Positions 29,306 to 37,367 of a stretch of DNA of 64,000 nt are shown piece by piece. The stretch's first letter is position 1. Each line of letters starts with the position of its first letter. Origin of the DNA: Ensifer adhaerens (lineage in GTDB: Bacteria > Pseudomonadota > Alphaproteobacteria > Rhizobiales > Rhizobiaceae); assembly GCF_000697965.2 (NCBI RefSeq), contig NZ_CP015880.1:3234001-3298000 (forward strand), given 5' to 3'. The notes under the pieces were generated by a model. The model did not search any database. It saw nothing but the letters and a program-made list of their open reading frames with translations, and was not told where the DNA came from. Position numbers and translations under genes: made by a program.

Positions 29306-29944
29306 TCAGCGCGGCGTGCGGTCCGGGTGCGCGCGGGCGAAAGCCTCGATCTCCGCGCAGTTCTGGTCGATCGCGACCAGCCGCGGACAGGCCGAAATAT
29401 CGACGTCCCATCGGCGGGCATTGTAGACCTGCGGCACAAGGCAGAAATCCGCCATGGTCGGCATGTCGCCATGGCAGAAGCGCCCGGTCGCGGAATGGTC
29501 GAGCAACCGTTCGAAGGCGGCAAGCCCCTCGCCGATGAACTTGCGCATCCAGTTGCGCCGCGCCGCCTCGCTGTCCTCGGCATTGGCCATGACGTGGGAC
29601 ACGACGCTGAGATTGCAGACGGGGTGGATGTCCATGGCGATCGCATAGGACAGGCTGCGCACCCGCTGACGACCGATGGCGTCATCCGGCAGGAAGCCGG
29701 AGGTTGCCCGGGTCTCGGCGAGGTACTCGATGATGGCGAGCGATTGCGTGAAGCGCTCGCCATCGATCTCAAGGACAGGCACGAGCCCTTGCGGGTTGCG
29801 GACCAGATGCCCCGGCGCCTTGTGTGCCTTGGCAAGCAGGTCGACCGGCACAGAACGATAGCTTTCACCGAGGTTGTTGAGCGCGATGCGCACCCGATAG
29901 CTCGCCGACGAACGCCAGTAGTCGTAAAGGACGGTCTCGCTCAT
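29306..29944 (-). CDS. maiA: Maleylacetoacetate isomerase (zeta-class GST)
   Basis: Glutathione-dependent isomerase of tyrosine/phenylalanine breakdown, 212 residues. N-terminal thioredoxin-fold part with SSASYRVRIALN (zeta-class glutathione-binding loop) and FTQSLAIIEYL; C-terminal helical domain. Last gene in the leftward order hmgA, hydrolase, fahA, maiA and 20 bases after fahA. Confidence 0.93.
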   Translation of the reverse strand: MSETVLYDYWRSSASYRVRIALNNLGESYRSVPVDLLAKAHKAPGHLVRNPQGLVPVLEIDGERFTQSLAIIEYLAETRATSGFLPDDAIGRQRVRSLSYAIAMDIHPVCNLSVVSHVMANAEDSEAARRNWMRKFIGEGLAAFERLLDHSATGRFCHGDMPTMADFCLVPQVYNARRWDVDISACPRLVAIDQNCAEIEAFARAHPDRTPR

Positions 29945-29964
29945 GCCTTGCCCGTTCGTGTCAG

Positions 29965-30990
29965 TCAGCCGTTTGCGACTGTGTTGTAAGCTTCGACGGT
30001 CTGCTCGATAGCTCCGAAGATGGAATGACCGGTTTTGTCCTTCATCTCGATGCGCACGACGTCGCCGACCCTCAGGAACTGGGTTTTCGGCGCACCGCCG
30101 GCGATCGTCTCGATCATCCGGAGTTCAGCGATGCAGGAATAGCCGGCGCCGCCTTCCGCAACGGGCTTGCCCGGTCCGCCGTCGAGCTTGTTGGAAACGG
30201 TGCCCGAACCGATGATCGTGCCGGCGGAAAGCGGCCGGGTCTTGGCCGCATGCGCGACCAGCTGCGCAAAATCGAAGGTCATGTCGATGCCGGCATTGGC
30301 GCGGCCGAAGGGTTTGCCGTTGAGGTCGACTTGGAGCGGCAGGTGCAGCTTGCCGCCGTCCCAGGCGTCGCCCAGTTCATCCGGCGAAACGGCAACCGGC
30401 GAAAAGGCCGACGACGGCTTTGACTGGAAGAAACCAAAACCCTTGGCAAGCTCGGCCGGGATCAACCCGCGCAGCGACACGTCGTTGACGAGCATGACGA
30501 GCTGGATCGCCGCCCGTGCCTCGTCGATGGTCGCACCCATCGGCACGTCGTCGACGATGACGGCGACCTCGCCCTCCATGTCGACGCCAAAGGTCTCGTC
30601 GGCAAGCGGGATCGGATCGCGCGGCGCAATGAAGCTGTCGGAGCCGCCCTGGTACATCAAGGGATCGGTCCAGAAGCTTGAAGGCATCTCGGCATTGCGG
30701 GCCTTGCGCACCAGCTCGACGTGATTGACGTAGGCCGAGCCGTCGGCCCATTGGTAAGCGCGCGGCAACGGCGACAGCGCATCATGTTCATGGAAGCGGA
30801 TCGTCGGCTGCGAACCGGTCTCGATCCCTTCGGCGACGCGCGCAAGCCGAGGGCCCGCATGCGCCCAGTCGTCGAGCGCTGCCTGCAGCGTGCGGGCGAT
30901 GTGCCCGACCTCCGAGCAGCGGGTAAGATCGCGGGAGACGACCACGAGCTTTCCGTCGCGCGTACTGTCCTTGAGTGTCGCCAGTTTCAT
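29965..30990 (-). CDS. fahA: Fumarylacetoacetate hydrolase family protein
   Basis: Cleaves fumarylacetoacetate to fumarate and acetoacetate, the last step after maiA. 341 residues, with the FAH fold and metal-binding acidic residues around DMEGEVAVIVDDVPMG and the SGTIIGSGTVSNK segment. It is of the shorter bacterial type rather than the ~420-residue classical enzyme. A strong GGGAGGA precedes the ATG. Operon context makes the assignment firm. Confidence 0.92.
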   Translation of the reverse strand: MKLATLKDSTRDGKLVVVSRDLTRCSEVGHIARTLQAALDDWAHAGPRLARVAEGIETGSQPTIRFHEHDALSPLPRAYQWADGSAYVNHVELVRKARNAEMPSSFWTDPLMYQGGSDSFIAPRDPIPLADETFGVDMEGEVAVIVDDVPMGATIDEARAAIQLVMLVNDVSLRGLIPAELAKGFGFFQSKPSSAFSPVAVSPDELGDAWDGGKLHLPLQVDLNGKPFGRANAGIDMTFDFAQLVAHAAKTRPLSAGTIIGSGTVSNKLDGGPGKPVAEGGAGYSCIAELRMIETIAGGAPKTQFLRVGDVVRIEMKDKTGHSIFGAIEQTVEAYNTVANG

Positions 30991-31059
30991 GCAGTCCTCC
31001 CTCTCAAACTTCTCATTGTTCCAGACCGAAGACCGCTTCGCGGCCGTCGCGGAATTCCT

Positions 31060-31929
31060 TTACGCGGACGAATCGTCCGCAATCTTCACAACAAGGCCGT
31101 CGGTGGCGATCGTCAAGGCGCCCGCCCAGTTTTTGCGAGCCGCCGCAATCCAGTGGGCCTCAGATATCTCGGGGTCGTCGGCGGGGATGAGGTGATGCAG
31201 CACCAGCCGGCCGACGCCGGCAGCCGCCGCGATCGCCGCCGCCTGTTCGGCGAAGCTATGGCTCGCCAGCAGATGCTCCTTCAGCCGCGAGCCATTGCCG
31301 GTGCGCGCCACCAGCCGGTCGACGCCTTCGGCGAGCATCGCCTCATGCACGAGGATGTCAGCTCCTTTGGCGAAATCAGCAAGCGGAGGGAAATAGGCCG
31401 TATCGGACGAGAACACGACCGAGCCTTCCGCATCGTCGAACCGAAGCGCAAAGCAATCGGTCACCGGCGGATGGTCGACGCGCAGCGCCGAGAGCGTCAG
31501 GCCGTTCTCGGAGAAGATCTCGCCTTCCGAAAACTCGATGACCTCGACCAGCATCCGCAGGTCGGGCCGGCCCTCATCGACGATACGGATCTCGATGTCG
31601 AAGGCCATCGATTGCAGGAAGCCCTGCCAATAGGCGCGAGTGCCTGTGGGCCCGTAGACGCGTACCGGCTGCGACAACCCCGCGGTCCAGGCCGTGTGAA
31701 TGAGCGGCCCGAGTTCCAGCACATGATCCGAATGCAGATGGGTAATGACGATCAGGTCCAGCGTCTTCAGCGCCACACCGGCATCGGTCAGTCCGCGCGT
31801 GACGCCAAGGCCGCAATCGACGACAACCGTCCGGCCGCCGATTTGAAGCAGAGACGACGTCGGCCACGGGCCGCCCGGCCGGATCGCCGGACCGCCCTTG
31901 CTGCCGAGCAAAACCAGGCGTGAACTCAA
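31060..31929 (-). CDS. Metallo-beta-lactamase-fold hydrolase in the homogentisate operon
   Basis: About 289 residues. The zinc-binding motif THLHSDH (near 31725-31745), a second histidine region in HEAML and a C-terminal LHHLIPADD give the metallo-hydrolase fold, closest in style to RNase Z/arylsulfatase-like members. It overlaps the hmgA stop: TTG at 31929 shares bases with the hmgA TGA and has GGAAGG nine bases ahead; another TTG lies at 31935. Tight coupling with hmgA and fahA suggests a role in this pathway, but the substrate is unknown. Confidence 0.8.
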   Translation of the reverse strand: MSSRLVLLGSKGGPAIRPGGPWPTSSLLQIGGRTVVVDCGLGVTRGLTDAGVALKTLDLIVITHLHSDHVLELGPLIHTAWTAGLSQPVRVYGPTGTRAYWQGFLQSMAFDIEIRIVDEGRPDLRMLVEVIEFSEGEIFSENGLTLSALRVDHPPVTDCFALRFDDAEGSVVFSSDTAYFPPLADFAKGADILVHEAMLAEGVDRLVARTGNGSRLKEHLLASHSFAEQAAAIAAAAGVGRLVLHHLIPADDPEISEAHWIAAARKNWAGALTIATDGLVVKIADDSSA

Positions 31930-33293
31930 GACCAATCGCCTTCCGGCGTCCCGTTGAACCGCTTCTTGAGATCCGTCCAGCAGTCGATGTAGTTGTCCTG
32001 CAACGTCTCCAGTTCGGCGGCGTAGCGGGTCAGTTGCTGCGGGAAGCGGGTCTCGAACATGAAGGCCATCGTATGGTCGAGCTTCACCGGTTTCAACTCG
32101 CTATTCGTCGCTTTGTCGTAGCCCGACGCATCGGGCCCATGCGCCAGCATCATGTTGTGCAGGCTCATGCCGCCAGGCACGAAGCCCTCTTCCTTTGCGT
32201 CGTAGCGACCGTAGATCAGCCCCATGAATTCGCTCATGATGTTGCGGTGGTACCAGGGCGGACGGAAAGTGTGTTCAGCCACCAACCAGCGCGGCGGGAA
32301 GATAACGAAATCGATATTCGCCGTGCCCTCTTCGCCCGAGGGCGCCGTCAGCACCGTGAAGATCGACGGATCCGGATGGTCAAAGAGGATCGCGCCGACG
32401 GGCGAATAGGTCTTGAGGTCGTATTTGTAGGGCGCGTAGTTGCCATGCCAGGCGATGACGTCGAGCGGCGAATGGCCGATCTCGGTTACGTGGAAACCGC
32501 CGCACCACTTCACATGCACGCGGCAGGGCGTCTCCTTCTCCTCGAAGGCGGCGACCGGCGTCTTGAAATCGCGCGGATTAGCCAGGCAGTTTGCGCCGAT
32601 CGGACCGCGATCCGGCAGCGTGAACTTGGCGCCGTAGTTTTCGCAGACATAGCCGCGCCAAACCTTCTCGTCGCCAAGTCGCGTCACCTTGAACATGGTG
32701 CCGCGTGGCACGATGCAGATCTCGGAGGGTTCGACGTCCATCTTGCCGAGCTCGGTGAACACCTGGATCGCGCCCATTTCCGGAACGATCAGCAGCTCGC
32801 CGTCGGCATTGAAGAAATAGTCGTCCACCATGTCGGCGTTGAAGGCATAGGCATGCGCTGCCATGCCCGAATGCGTCGGCGCATCGCCCGCCGTCGTCAT
32901 CGTGCGGATGCCCTGCAGGAAGTTCAGCTTTTCCGTCGGCTCCGGCAGTGGATTCCAGCGCAACTGGCCAAGCGCCAGGGAATGCTCGGCGACATGCGGC
33001 GCCGTCTTCCAGTGCGGATAGTCGATTTTGTTGAAACGTCCGGTGTGGCGAACGCTCGGGCGGATGCGATAAAGCCAGGACCGCTCGTTGGTGCCGCGCG
33101 GCGCGGTAAAGGGGGAGCCCGAAAGCTGCTCGGCATAGAGGCCATAGGCACATTTCTGCGGGCTGTTCTGCCCTTGCGGCAGGGCGCCCGGCAGGCTCTC
33201 GGTCTCGAAATCATTGCCGAAGCCGGGCATGTAGCCAAGCGCTTCGTTGGCCTTAGCCAGTGTCCCGGCCTGTTTTCCTGCCTTGTCCAGCAT
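31926..33293 (-). CDS. hmgA: Homogentisate 1,2-dioxygenase
   Basis: Iron(II) cupin dioxygenase opening the ring of homogentisate to maleylacetoacetate. 455 residues, normal length, with [24 protein letters not shown] near the start and the conserved [29 protein letters not shown] region that carries ligand histidines. First gene of the leftward catabolic operon and divergent from a MarR-type regulator, with candidate operator repeats between. Confidence 0.96.
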   Translation of the reverse strand: MLDKAGKQAGTLAKANEALGYMPGFGNDFETESLPGALPQGQNSPQKCAYGLYAEQLSGSPFTAPRGTNERSWLYRIRPSVRHTGRFNKIDYPHWKTAPHVAEHSLALGQLRWNPLPEPTEKLNFLQGIRTMTTAGDAPTHSGMAAHAYAFNADMVDDYFFNADGELLIVPEMGAIQVFTELGKMDVEPSEICIVPRGTMFKVTRLGDEKVWRGYVCENYGAKFTLPDRGPIGANCLANPRDFKTPVAAFEEKETPCRVHVKWCGGFHVTEIGHSPLDVIAWHGNYAPYKYDLKTYSPVGAILFDHPDPSIFTVLTAPSGEEGTANIDFVIFPPRWLVAEHTFRPPWYHRNIMSEFMGLIYGRYDAKEEGFVPGGMSLHNMMLAHGPDASGYDKATNSELKPVKLDHTMAFMFETRFPQQLTRYAAELETLQDNYIDCWTDLKKRFNGTPEGDWS

Positions 33294-33423
33294 CGTCGAT
33301 CCTCCTCCTCATGGCACCCTGCTTCGGCTTCGCGAAGCGACCTGTTCACAGGTCCGGCGCAATTCCAAATACCGCGGCGACGGCCTTTTCCCAGGGTGGA
33401 CGCAGGCGTCGCCTTCGGCATAT

Positions 33424-33458
33424 TAGTTGCAATCGTAACTATCGATTTTGTAACTATC
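33424..33458. promoter_or_regulatory. Candidate MarR-regulator operator between hmgA and the regulator gene
   Basis: The inverted repeat TAGTT (33424-33428) / AACTA (33437-33441) overlaps a 9-base direct repeat GTAACTATC at 33435-33443 and 33450-33458 (15-base period). The site lies directly ahead of the regulator gene and on the hmgA promoter side, suiting joint or autoregulation. Confidence 0.5.
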
Positions 33459-33469
33459 AAGGATGCCCG

Positions 33470-33934
33470 ATGGCCGCCGATGGCTTCGAACTCAATGCCT
33501 TCCTACCCTATCGGCTGAACCGCGCCGAGGAGTTCGTCGCGCTGCGCTTTGCCGCCCAGTACAAGGCGCGCTACCAGCTCACGCGCCCGGAATGGCGCAC
33601 TCTGGCCGCCCTCGGCAGCACAAGCCGCCCGATGACGGCCACCGAAGTCGGCGCGCACTCGGCCATGCACAAGACCAAGGTCAGCCGCGCCGTCGCCTTG
33701 CTCGAAGAACGCCGCTGGCTGACGCGGCGCGAAGACGAAAACGACCGCCGCATCGAACATCTGGAACTGACGAAGACCGGCATCCGGGCCTATGGCGAAT
33801 TGACGGAGCTTGCCGTCCGCTATCAGGCGGAACTCGACACGCTGATCGGGCCGGCCGGGATACAGGCGCTCGCCGTCGGGCTGGAAGCAGTGGAACGCGC
33901 TATCGGCAGGTTCGACCCTCCGCCCTCTGCCTGA
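33470..33934 (+). CDS. MarR-family transcriptional regulator of homogentisate genes
   Basis: 154 residues with a winged helix-turn-helix (WRTLAALGSTSRPMTATEVGAHSAMHKTKVSRAVALLEERRWLTRREDENDRRIEHLELT). Start at 33470 follows AAGGA. Position, divergent from hmgA with operator-like repeats between, points to a repressor released by homogentisate or a related aromatic, as for other MarR regulators of aromatic breakdown; this is inference. Confidence 0.85.
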   Translation: MAADGFELNAFLPYRLNRAEEFVALRFAAQYKARYQLTRPEWRTLAALGSTSRPMTATEVGAHSAMHKTKVSRAVALLEERRWLTRREDENDRRIEHLELTKTGIRAYGELTELAVRYQAELDTLIGPAGIQALAVGLEAVERAIGRFDPPPSA

Positions 33935-33938
33935 GGCT

Positions 33939-34418
33939 TCAGCCCTTCATCCGCTCGGGGATCGGCACGCCCTCGAAGCTCTTCAAGGTTTCAAGCACGA
34001 TCGACGTCTTCACATGCTGCACGCTGTCGTGCGGCAGAAGCACGTCATTGACGAAGCGCGACAGCCCCGCAAGATCCGGCGTCACCACCCGCATGTGGTA
34101 GTCCATCTCGCCGGTGAGCGCATAGGCCTCCAGCACCTCCGGCAGGCCGGAAATGAGCTTGCCGAAGCGCTTGGCATTGTCGCGATTGTGGGTGGCGAGC
34201 GTGACCGAGATCACCACCATCAGATCGAGGCCGAGCTTCTGCCGGTCGATCTGTGCCTGGTAGCCGGTGATGTAGCCTTCCGCTTCAAGCCGGGTGCGCC
34301 GGCGCGAACATTGCGATGGCGAAAGCGCGATGCGTTCCGACAGTTCGTTGTTGGTCAGATGCCCGTCACGCTGCAATTCGCTGAGGATCTTGAGATCGAA
34401 CCCGTCAAGCTGCTCCAT
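33939..34418 (-). CDS. Lrp/AsnC-family regulator next to hppD
   Basis: 159 residues: N-terminal helix-turn-helix (LDGFDLKILSELQRDGHLTNNELSERIALSPSQCSRRRTRLEAEGYITGY) and a C-terminal RAM ligand domain. It is divergent from hppD and converges with the MarR gene (four bases between stops). Likely senses an aromatic amino acid or related compound and controls hppD, as with Lrp-type regulators beside catabolic genes; inferred from location. Confidence 0.88.
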   Translation of the reverse strand: MEQLDGFDLKILSELQRDGHLTNNELSERIALSPSQCSRRRTRLEAEGYITGYQAQIDRQKLGLDLMVVISVTLATHNRDNAKRFGKLISGLPEVLEAYALTGEMDYHMRVVTPDLAGLSRFVNDVLLPHDSVQHVKTSIVLETLKSFEGVPIPERMKG

Positions 34419-34431
34419 TCGTGCATCCTAA

Positions 34432-34448
34432 TACGCAATTTTGCATGT
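34432..34448. promoter_or_regulatory. Lrp-type binding-site candidate before hppD
   Basis: TACGCAATTTTGCATG contains GCAA-TT-TTGC (34435-34444), an AT-centred inverted repeat typical of Lrp/AsnC sites. A related half-site AATTGCGTCAT occurs near 34500-34511, so two regularly placed sites may flank the hppD promoter. Confidence 0.4.
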
Positions 34449-34549
34449 TTCGTGCGCCATTCTGTCTAAACCGCGCAAGAATACAAGCATCATGCATGGG
34501 AATTGCGTCATACTCCAGCAAAGTTTGGAAGAATAAGAGGAGACTTCCG

Positions 34550-35662
34550 ATGGGCCCCTTCCCGCATGACGCCCCGCCGGCAACGATTACCGCTGACAAT
34601 CCCGCCGGCACCGACGGCTTCGAGTTCGTCGAATTCGCCCATCCGGAACCGGAAAAGCTGGCCGAGCTCTTTACTCGCATGGGCTACAGCCCGGTCGCCA
34701 AACACAGAAGCAAGAACATCACCGTCTGGCGCCAGGGCGACATCAATTACATCCTGAACGCCGAGCCTGGCTCGCACGCCATGCGCTTCGTCGACGAACA
34801 CGGCCCCTGCGCCCCGTCGATGGCCTGGCGCGTCGTCGATGCCAAGCACGCCTTCGAGCATGCAGTCTCGAAGGGCGCCATCCCTTACGAAGGCAGGGAC
34901 AAGTGTCTCGATGTCCCGGCGATCGTCGGCATCGGCGGCTCGCTGCTCTATTTCGTCGAGACTTACGGTGCCAAGGGCTCGGCCTACGAGGCCGAATTCG
35001 AGTGGACCGGGGAGCGCAATCCGAAGCCCGAGGGCGTCGGCTTCTATTATCTCGACCACCTGACCCACAACGTCTATCGCGGCAATATGGACAAGTGGTG
35101 GGCCTTCTACCGCGAACTGTTCAACTTCACGCAGATCCACTTCTTCGACATCGACGGCCGCATCACCGGCCTCGTCAGCCGCGCGATCACCTCGCCCTGC
35201 GGCAAGATCCGTATCCCCTTGAACGAGTCCAAGGACGATACGAGCCAGATCGAGGAGTATCTGCGCAAGTACAAGGGCGAAGGCATCCAGCACATCGCCG
35301 TCGGCACCGAAGGCATCTACGATGCCACCGACAAGCTGTCGGACAATGGCCTGAAGTTCATGCCGGGGCCGCCGGAGACCTACTACGACATGTCTCACGA
35401 CCGTGTGCACGGCCATGATGAGCCGATCGACAGGATGAAGAAGCACGGCATCCTCATCGACGGCGAAGGTGTCGTGAACGGTGGCATGACAAAGATCCTC
35501 TTGCAGATCTTCTCGAAAACCGTAATCGGCCCTATCTTCTTCGAGTTCATCCAGCGCAAGGGCGACGAGGGTTTCGGCGAGGGCAACTTCCGCGCTCTGT
35601 TCGAATCGATCGAAGCCGACCAGATCCGTCGCGGCGAACTGGGTCCGCAGGCGGCCGAGTAA
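34550..35662 (+). CDS. hppD: 4-Hydroxyphenylpyruvate dioxygenase
   Basis: Iron(II) enzyme converting 4-hydroxyphenylpyruvate to homogentisate. 370 residues, two vicinal-oxygen-chelate domains; iron ligands in YLDHLTHNVY (His), GIQHIAVGT (His) and FFEFIQRKGDEGFGEGNF (Glu). Start at 34550 behind AGGAGA; the frame is open upstream to 34421 without family similarity. Feeds the hmgA operon on the other side of the two regulators. Confidence 0.97.
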   Translation: MGPFPHDAPPATITADNPAGTDGFEFVEFAHPEPEKLAELFTRMGYSPVAKHRSKNITVWRQGDINYILNAEPGSHAMRFVDEHGPCAPSMAWRVVDAKHAFEHAVSKGAIPYEGRDKCLDVPAIVGIGGSLLYFVETYGAKGSAYEAEFEWTGERNPKPEGVGFYYLDHLTHNVYRGNMDKWWAFYRELFNFTQIHFFDIDGRITGLVSRAITSPCGKIRIPLNESKDDTSQIEEYLRKYKGEGIQHIAVGTEGIYDATDKLSDNGLKFMPGPPETYYDMSHDRVHGHDEPIDRMKKHGILIDGEGVVNGGMTKILLQIFSKTVIGPIFFEFIQRKGDEGFGEGNFRALFESIEADQIRRGELGPQAAE

Positions 35663-35705
35663 GTCAGGTCCGGCATCGGCCGGACGCCACCGCCCAGTCA
35701 AATCA

Positions 35706-35733
35706 GCCTCTCGCCTCAAGCGAGGGGCTTTTT
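35706..35733 (+). terminator. Intrinsic terminator after hppD
   Basis: Nine-base stem with one G-U pair (35706-35714 with 35720-35728), loop CTCAA and TTTTT at 35729-35733. A second hairpin GTCCGGC-ATCG-GCCGGAC precedes it at about 35669-35686. Confidence 0.85.
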
Positions 35734-35784
35734 ACTTTGGAGACCTGGGCCACCTGCGAGCCAGCCGCGCCCAGTGTACCCCCC

Positions 35785-35804
35785 AACGTGCCCCAAGAGG
35801 GGCA
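35785..35804 (-). terminator. Hairpin at the end of the polysaccharide operon
   Basis: CGTGCCCC-AAGA-GGGGCACG, a perfect 8-base stem with a four-base loop, 17 bases past the stop of the leftward glycosidase-like gene. No U-run follows, so termination is probable but not certain. Confidence 0.55.
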
Positions 35805-35821
35805 CGCATCGGCGAGATGCC

Positions 35822-36778
35822 TCAGTTCGTGGCGTCGTTGACCACCCGCCAGTGTGGCCGACCAAGGTCGTGCGGCCAATCGATGACGTCGCGGTCGTTG
35901 AAGTAGACGACCTCGGCGAGATTGGGGAACTGCGAATCCGCTTGCGTCGCGGCGTTCATCCAGGGCTGCATATAGGCTTGGCTGCCTTCCCATCCGAGCT
36001 CGGCCACCCATATCGGCTTGTTGTATTTGGCGACCAGGTCGTAGCCGGGTTTCAGTGCCTCGGTGAAGGTCTTCGGCGCGCCGTATTCGATCTTGTCAAA
36101 CGGTTCAAGCCCGAAGACCGAGAGGCCGACGAGATCGACGTAGTCATCGCCCGGATAGTAGTCGACCAGGTTCGGCAGCCCCTTGGGCGACCACATGATC
36201 TGCGCTTTTGGCGCTTTCGCCCGCACGATGTCCATCGCGTGCCGGTAGGCCTTGATCCAGTCCTGGGGATCCCAGCCGGCCCAGGAGAAACGCCCGGACG
36301 TATCTTCCATTTCCTGGCCCCAGCGCACGATGACTGGGCTCTTCAGCCCGGCAATCGTGTTGGCGATTGCTTCCATGTTGGCGTCATACTCACCTCTGAG
36401 CATGCGGTCGCGAAGCTGCGTCGGCGTCAGTTTCCAGTCCAGCGACCAGGACCAGGGCTCGATGGTGATCAGCAGGTTGCGATTGCGCTGGAGCGCGTAC
36501 TCGTCGGCGACCTGCAGAGAGGCGAGGTCCACGTCTTCCCAAGGCAGGAACAGCGCCTCGGTCGAGACATCGCTCTGGGCGCCGAAATCGCCATGCGGAT
36601 CATAGGCACCGAACTTCGTTCCGCCCGGGTGAATGACCGGACGTTTATCGCTCATCGTCTGTTCTGCACTGGTCGCAGGATTGGCTTTCTCCTGCGCCAA
36701 CGCGGATACCAAGCTTGCACTGAGATCCAGCTGGAGAGCCAGAGCCGTGCATAGCGCGAATGCCAATTTGCGTTTCAT
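35822..36778 (-). CDS. Secreted glycosidase-like protein of the polysaccharide operon
   Basis: 318 residues with a Sec signal peptide (about 1-29). The fold looks like a TIM-barrel glycosidase of the beta-mannanase type (COG4124/GH26-like): acid/base candidate in VRWGQEMEDTSGRFSW and nucleophile candidate in KPIWVAELGWEG. AGGAGG precedes the ATG. Last gene of the uxs-uxe-GT2-DUF995 operon, so it probably trims or releases the polymer made by the synthase. Substrate unknown. Confidence 0.75.
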   Translation of the reverse strand: MKRKLAFALCTALALQLDLSASLVSALAQEKANPATSAEQTMSDKRPVIHPGGTKFGAYDPHGDFGAQSDVSTEALFLPWEDVDLASLQVADEYALQRNRNLLITIEPWSWSLDWKLTPTQLRDRMLRGEYDANMEAIANTIAGLKSPVIVRWGQEMEDTSGRFSWAGWDPQDWIKAYRHAMDIVRAKAPKAQIMWSPKGLPNLVDYYPGDDYVDLVGLSVFGLEPFDKIEYGAPKTFTEALKPGYDLVAKYNKPIWVAELGWEGSQAYMQPWMNAATQADSQFPNLAEVVYFNDRDVIDWPHDLGRPHWRVVNDATN

Positions 36779-36801
36779 TTCATCCTCCTGCAGCAGAACG
36801 T

Positions 36802-37317
36802 CTATTTCTTGGCCAGGAACTGTTCCTTCAGCCGGAGTGCCTTGGCCGTGATGTTGTCGTGTGCGACGAAGCGTTTGTACTCGTCACCGGCGCGGGGCTT
36901 GGCATGGCTGAAGACGTACCACTTCCCGTTGGGCACCTTGCGTTGATAGACCGTGTCGCCGATCCGGGCGTGACCGAAGCAGCTCCTGGCGTTGCCGGCA
37001 TTGGCCGAGGTCGTCCAGGTGGCCTGCATGCACATCATGCCGAGGTCGCTGACGTACCAGTTGCCTTCGGCAAAGGAACGATCGCCCTTGCCCTTGTCGA
37101 CGAACGCCACGAGCTTGCGCCCGTGGGCTTCGAACCGGGCACCGCCTGTCGACCATTCCCAGGTCTTGTTGCGGTAGAGCGAGTAGACCTCATAGGCGCT
37201 GAGCGGCTTTGGCTTGACTTCCATCTTCGCCTTGACCGGCTCGGCGCCGAAATAGACCGCGGCCGCTGCCAAAGGCACCAGCAGCGGGAGAGCTATGACT
37301 TTCAACGACCCTTTCAT
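36802..37317 (-). CDS. DUF995-type exported protein
   Basis: 171 residues with an N-terminal signal or anchor helix (KVIALPLLVPLAAAAVYFGAEPVKA). The body (LSAYEVYSLYRNKTWEW...EGNWYVSDLGMMCMQATW...RSCFGHARIGDTVYQRKVPNGKWYVF) fits DUF995, a family found beside rhizobial polysaccharide genes; function unknown. The start at 37317 has GAGGAG six bases ahead; an upstream in-frame codon at 37371 is less likely. Two cysteines may form a disulfide. Confidence 0.8.
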   Translation of the reverse strand: MKGSLKVIALPLLVPLAAAAVYFGAEPVKAKMEVKPKPLSAYEVYSLYRNKTWEWSTGGARFEAHGRKLVAFVDKGKGDRSFAEGNWYVSDLGMMCMQATWTTSANAGNARSCFGHARIGDTVYQRKVPNGKWYVFSHAKPRAGDEYKRFVAHDNITAKALRLKEQFLAKK

Positions 37318-37367
37318 TGCATTTCTCCTCGCATTGGAGACCACACACACTCGACTGCTTGCCGTCG

